Source of the DNA: JAXGVG01 sp040773965
GTDB taxonomy: Bacteria; Pseudomonadota; Alphaproteobacteria; UBA9219
Assembly (NCBI GenBank): GCA_040773965.1
Contig: JAXGVG010000073.1
Span: 1-8,909 of the forward strand
Length of the DNA: 8,909 nt
Reading direction: 5' to 3'
A program made the position numbers and the translations under genes. This document shows positions 6,031 through 8,909 of the stretch, one piece after another (position 1 is the stretch's first letter; every line of letters starts with the position of its first letter). The notes under the pieces are model-generated. The model searched no databases, was not told the DNA's origin, and saw nothing but the letters and a program-made list of their open reading frames with translations.

Positions 6031-6632
6031 TCGCGTTTCCCCCTCTTCTTCTTTTTAACGTCCGGACCGTTCTTCCGGCTTGCAACGGATTCATAGGCCG
6101 CTTTCGCCGCCGCGATATTGGCGTTGGCGACTGGTCCCGAGAACGTCTCGTTAATGGCGGCGATGACGGAATCCAGCTTGATGACGCCCGAAAGCGCCGC
6201 AAGCCCGCCCAGCATCACCGTGTTCGGCAAGGGGCGCTTGATGTGCTCAAGGGCGATTTCCGATGCGGGCAACGTGACAACGTTACCGGGGGGCAGCCGC
6301 TTGACCACCAGATCGATGCCGAGCGTGGCCAGATCGCGGCCCGTATTGATAAGAACCATGCCCTTGGACGAAAGACCTTTAAAGATATCAGGGGTTTGCA
6401 GAAGCGTCGGATCCTGGATGACCAGAACATCGGGGTCCATCACGGGCTCGCGCGAGCGGATTTCGTGGTCCGAAATGCGGCAAAAGGACATAACGGGAGC
6501 GCCCATGCGGTCGGGACCGAACATGGGGAACGCTTGCGCGTGCTTGTCTTCGTGAAAGGCGGCGACGGACAGCATTTCAGCAGCCGTGACAACGCCTTGG
6601 CCGCCGCGGCCATGAAAGCGGGCTTGGAACAT
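6024..6632 (-). CDS. porG: 2-oxoacid:acceptor oxidoreductase gamma subunit (PorG-like)
   Basis: This is the first gene of the operon, a 202-residue catalytic gamma-domain protein. The N-terminal HGRGGQGVVTAAEML (8-22) is the family's signature glycine-rich loop, and FPMFGPDRMGAPVMSF (35-50) is its second conserved block (usually FPSFGPERRGAPV, so the second Arg is Met here). It packs against the alpha and beta subunits and helps form the CoA-binding region. The C-terminal tail (about 187-202) is very basic and slightly longer than usual. The ATG has AGGGGGA ten bases upstream. The stop overlaps the start of the alpha subunit by seven bases. The 220-bp region upstream must hold the operon promoter, which I could not identify with confidence. 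Confidence 0.9.
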   Translation of the reverse strand: MFQARFHGRGGQGVVTAAEMLSVAAFHEDKHAQAFPMFGPDRMGAPVMSFCRISDHEIRSREPVMDPDVLVIQDPTLLQTPDIFKGLSSKGMVLINTGRDLATLGIDLVVKRLPPGNVVTLPASEIALEHIKRPLPNTVMLGGLAALSGVIKLDSVIAAINETFSGPVANANIAAAKAAYESVASRKNGPDVKKKKRGKREC

Positions 6633-6713
6633 TTTGGCAAATTCCCCCTGAAAATTTTATTTTTTTGTGGTGTTGTGATGACTGCAGGAGTCGACTATTT
6701 AATTACGCCTCTT

Positions 6714-6723
6714 TGATTAATCA
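6714..6723. promoter_or_regulatory. 10-bp palindrome upstream of the oxidoreductase operon
   Basis: TGATTAATCA is a perfect palindrome lying about 82-91 bp upstream of the gamma-subunit ATG, in an AT-rich region that should contain the operon's promoter. It could be the operator of a dimeric regulator. It resembles an FNR half-site pair (TTGAT...ATCAG) but the spacing is two bases instead of four, so I do not call it an FNR box. Confidence 0.25.
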
Positions 6724-6735
6724 GAAAAGCACATT

Positions 6736-6763
6736 TTGCATCTAAGACACTAAAAAATATCAT
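6736..6763 (+). promoter_or_regulatory. Possible plus-strand sigma-70-type promoter
   Basis: TTGCAT (6736-6741) and TATCAT (6758-6763) are separated by 16 bp and match 4 of 6 and 5 of 6 positions of the -35 and -10 consensus. Transcription would start near 6770. In AT-rich DNA such matches arise often by chance. The only support is that a terminator-like hairpin lies about 25-50 bp downstream on the same strand and no protein gene lies between them. Confidence 0.2.
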
Positions 6764-6769
6764 TTTTTA

Positions 6770-6784
6770 TTGTGCACCGCACAA
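6770..6784. promoter_or_regulatory. Inverted repeat TTGTGC-N3-GCACAA, operator or RNA hairpin
   Basis: A perfect 6+6 bp inverted repeat around ACC lies about 140-150 bp upstream of the gamma-subunit ATG. It may be an operator for the minus-strand operon, or the 5' stem of the short plus-strand RNA proposed to begin at about 6770. Sequence alone does not decide between the two. Confidence 0.3.
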
Positions 6785-6792
6785 ATTCCGTC

Positions 6793-6824
6793 CGTTAGAA
6801 AACCCCAACTTCCTAACGTTTTTT
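6793..6824 (+). terminator. Terminator-like hairpin with six T, plus strand
   Basis: CGTTAG (6793-6798) pairs with CTAACG (6813-6818). Two A-T pairs and a wobble pair extend the stem to nine pairs around an 8-base loop, and TTTTTT follows directly at 6819-6824. The orientation is plus, although both flanking protein genes are on the minus strand and no T tract follows on that strand. It could end a short plus-strand RNA or block antisense transcription into the acyltransferase gene. The remainder of 6633-6852 is AT-rich, with an AT-only inverted repeat at about 6751-6769, and holds no ORF I would support. Confidence 0.4.
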
Positions 6825-6852
6825 GGCTATGAACTCATAATCATTCCTTTTT

Positions 6853-8909
6853 TCAGGTCTCCTCCAACTTTAACGCGATCTGGCGCGCCTGCACGTAATC
6901 GACCTTGCCCGTGCCGAGCAAAGGCAACACCTCACATTTCATCAACCGCCTGGGCAACGACAACTCCGGCAATCCGCGCCGGTGAAAGGCGTCAAGCAGC
7001 GCGTCGAGCTTTGCGTCTTGCTTGTCGGTCATCAGCACAAGCGCTTCGCCCTTTTTTTCATCCGGCACGGTCACAACAGCGTGAATGTTTCCCGGCCACA
7101 GCGCGTTGATCACATCCTCCACAGCCGCGAGCGAAACCATCTCGCCGCCAACCTTGGCGAAGCGCTTCACGCGACCCAAAATCGAGACATAGCCTTCGCC
7201 GTCAACGCTGACGATGTCGCCGGTGTCGTACCAGCCATCGGCCAGCGGCTGAAGAACGCCCGGCTTGTCGTCCTTCATATAGCCAAGCATGACGTTCGGG
7301 CCCTTGACGAAAAGCTTTTGGCCTTCATGGATGCCCGGCACAGGCTCAAGCCTTGTCTCGATGCCGGGCAGGAAACGTCCCACCGTTCCCGCGCGGTGAT
7401 GCATGGCCGTGTTGACGCAAAGAACCGGCGCGGTTTCGGTCGCGCCATAGCCTTCGAAAATCCGGATGCCGAATTTCTCGAACCAGACGCGCTGCGTCTC
7501 TTCCTTCAGCTTTTCCGCGCCCGCAAAAACGTAGCGCAGCGCGTAAAAATCGTAGGGATTGGCAAAGCGGGCGTACCCGGTAAGAAACGTATCCGTGCCA
7601 AAAAGAATGGTCGCGTTGCTGTCGTAGATAAGCTCCGGCACCACGCGGTAATGCAGCGGCGACGGATAAAAGAACACCTTGATGCCGGACAACATCGGCA
7701 ACAGCATCCCGCCCAGAAGACCGAACGCATGGAACATCGGCAGGCAGTTGAAAACGACGTCCTGCGGGCCGAAGTCGATGCGGCTCGCCAGCTGGTAGCG
7801 GTTGGCCAAAAAGTTCTTGTGGCTAAGCACGACGCCCTTCGGCGCGCCTTCGGAGCCGGAGGTAAAAAGAATGACGGCCGGATCGTCCGGCTTCGTCTTG
7901 TCGATCAGCGCCAGAAACAGTTCCGGAATCCATTTTGCCGCCAGTCCATAGATTTTATCGATAAGGCCCACGCTTTTTATCAGGTCTTCCAGATACAAAA
8001 CGCGGACGTTCGCCGCCTTAAGCGCCTCCACCGTGGATTCCAGCTTGGCCGTTTCGACGAACTCTTTCGACGTAACGACTGTCTTGACGTCCGCGCGCGC
8101 GCAGGCGCCCCGAACCTGCGCCGCGCCCATCGTGAAATTCAGCATCGCCGCCACGCGCCCGAGCGCCAGCACGGCAAAGAACGTTACCGCCGTCCCGACG
8201 GCGTTCGGCAGCAGGATACCTGTGCGCTTTTCGTTCTTGTCCGTTTTTTGCCGGATAAGCTCGGCCAGAACGAAACAGCGGGCGATAAAGGACTTGAACG
8301 TCACCGGCCTTCGCTTCAGGTCCTCGGCGATGACATGGCGGCCGCCATGGAGGCAGCGGGCCTCCAAAAGCGCCTTGATAAGGGTGGTTTGGACGGGGCT
8401 GCTTTCGTACATCATTTCCGCCATAAGGTCGTAAAGCTGGGCGCTGGCCAACTGACGGCGCGCGCGGCCCACAACGTTTTCAGGCAGCTGAAACTTCCGC
8501 GGCGGCATTAAAGTCAGCGTCACTTTGGGAAACCAGCGAATGCGCACTTTTTTACCGAGATGCGAAAAAGGCGTGTATTGAGCGCCTTCGATCCGCACGG
8601 GCAACACCATCGCGCCGGACTTGTCCGCGATCATGCCCGGCCCTTCGTAGATTTTCATAAGCGAGCCGGTCATCGTCAAACGGCCCTCGGGAAAAATCAT
8701 GCATTTCCGGCCTTGCTTAAGCCTGTCAATTAACGTCTTTGTCGCCATCGGATTGGCCGGATCGATCGGAAACGCATCGACGAGTTTAAGCGCCGGTTTC
8801 ACCCACCAGCGCCGAGCCGTGAACGTGTTGACGGCAAACCCCACGCGTTCGGGCAAAAAAGCCGCAAAAATCAACGCGTCAAGAAAGGCGGTATGGTTGG
8901 CGATGACAA
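6853..8909 (-). CDS. aas: Bifunctional acyl-ACP synthetase / lysophospholipid acyltransferase (Aas), N terminus outside the window
   Basis: The visible 684 residues match the inner-membrane Aas protein, which activates fatty acids onto acyl carrier protein and uses them to re-acylate lysophosphatidylethanolamine. The PlsC acyltransferase domain shows the catalytic HX4D motif NHTAFLD (codons at 8898-8878), FPIDP and FPEGR, then VLPVRIEGA. The AMP-binding synthetase domain shows the P-loop ILFTSGSEGAPKG, the motif YGATETAPV, GWYDTGDI, GRVKRFAKVGGE and the C-terminal GTGKVDY with the catalytic lysine. E. coli Aas is 719 residues with the histidine near position 36, so about 30 residues may be missing. 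Some proteobacterial versions also carry an N-terminal LplT-like transporter, which cannot be checked here. The TTG at 8872-8874 is an internal Leu codon, not the start. No clear terminator follows the TGA. Confidence 0.93.
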   Translation of the reverse strand, partial: VIANHTAFLDALIFAAFLPERVGFAVNTFTARRWWVKPALKLVDAFPIDPANPMATKTLIDRLKQGRKCMIFPEGRLTMTGSLMKIYEGPGMIADKSGAMVLPVRIEGAQYTPFSHLGKKVRIRWFPKVTLTLMPPRKFQLPENVVGRARRQLASAQLYDLMAEMMYESSPVQTTLIKALLEARCLHGGRHVIAEDLKRRPVTFKSFIARCFVLAELIRQKTDKNEKRTGILLPNAVGTAVTFFAVLALGRVAAMLNFTMGAAQVRGACARADVKTVVTSKEFVETAKLESTVEALKAANVRVLYLEDLIKSVGLIDKIYGLAAKWIPELFLALIDKTKPDDPAVILFTSGSEGAPKGVVLSHKNFLANRYQLASRIDFGPQDVVFNCLPMFHAFGLLGGMLLPMLSGIKVFFYPSPLHYRVVPELIYDSNATILFGTDTFLTGYARFANPYDFYALRYVFAGAEKLKEETQRVWFEKFGIRIFEGYGATETAPVLCVNTAMHHRAGTVGRFLPGIETRLEPVPGIHEGQKLFVKGPNVMLGYMKDDKPGVLQPLADGWYDTGDIVSVDGEGYVSILGRVKRFAKVGGEMVSLAAVEDVINALWPGNIHAVVTVPDEKKGEALVLMTDKQDAKLDALLDAFHRRGLPELSLPRRLMKCEVLPLLGTGKVDYVQARQIALKLEET

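Noticed and set aside
6713..6724. FNR box at TTGATTAATCAG
   Set aside because: The half-sites are separated by two bases instead of four, so the FNR consensus is not met.
6982..8511. 509-codon plus-strand ORF antisense to aas
   Set aside because: The composition is dominated by Arg, His, Val and Ala with no recognisable domain, while the opposite strand encodes a full Aas motif series.

Overview
The window looks like chromosomal DNA from a motile, GC-rich Gram-negative bacterium, most likely an alphaproteobacterium. The evidence is indirect: the style of the MotA/MotB and Aas proteins, a sigma-54 promoter, and hairpin repeats of the GTCATxCCCG...CGGGxATCCAGC type that are common in proteobacterial intergenic DNA. 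The genus cannot be told from the sequence. There are no tRNA or rRNA genes, CRISPR arrays, transposases or phage genes. The window holds seven protein genes, six complete and one cut by the right edge.

Layout. Bases 1-334 are non-coding: a small hairpin repeat at the left edge, a pair of 9-bp direct repeats, an AT-rich tract with a match to the IHF consensus, and a near-perfect -24/-12 sigma-54 promoter about 25 bp upstream of the predicted transcription start. This promoter drives motA-motB (335-2028, + strand), which overlap by ATGA and encode the flagellar stator. Bases 2029-2165 lie between convergent genes and are mostly filled by a roughly 105-bp composite hairpin repeat.

Bases 2166-6632 (- strand) form a tightly overlapping four-gene operon, in transcription order gamma, alpha, beta and a large flavoprotein. 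The first three are the subunits of a thiamine-diphosphate 2-oxoacid:acceptor oxidoreductase, most likely of the pyruvate class. The fourth joins a GltD/NfnB-like FAD and NAD(P)-binding module to a C-terminal two-cluster ferredoxin domain, taking the place of the usual small PorD ferredoxin subunit. I infer a complex that oxidises a 2-oxoacid with CoA to acyl-CoA and CO2 (or runs in reverse) and exchanges electrons directly with NAD(P)(H) through that protein.

Bases 6633-6852 form an AT-rich intergenic region with several palindromes and a possible short + strand RNA. Bases 6853-8909 (- strand) carry most of an Aas-type fusion of a PlsC acyltransferase with an acyl-ACP synthetase, which re-acylates lysophospholipids. 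Its N terminus lies beyond the window. The three units (motility, 2-oxoacid metabolism, lipid repair) have no obvious functional link; the part most worth a closer look is the flavoprotein-coupled oxidoreductase operon.
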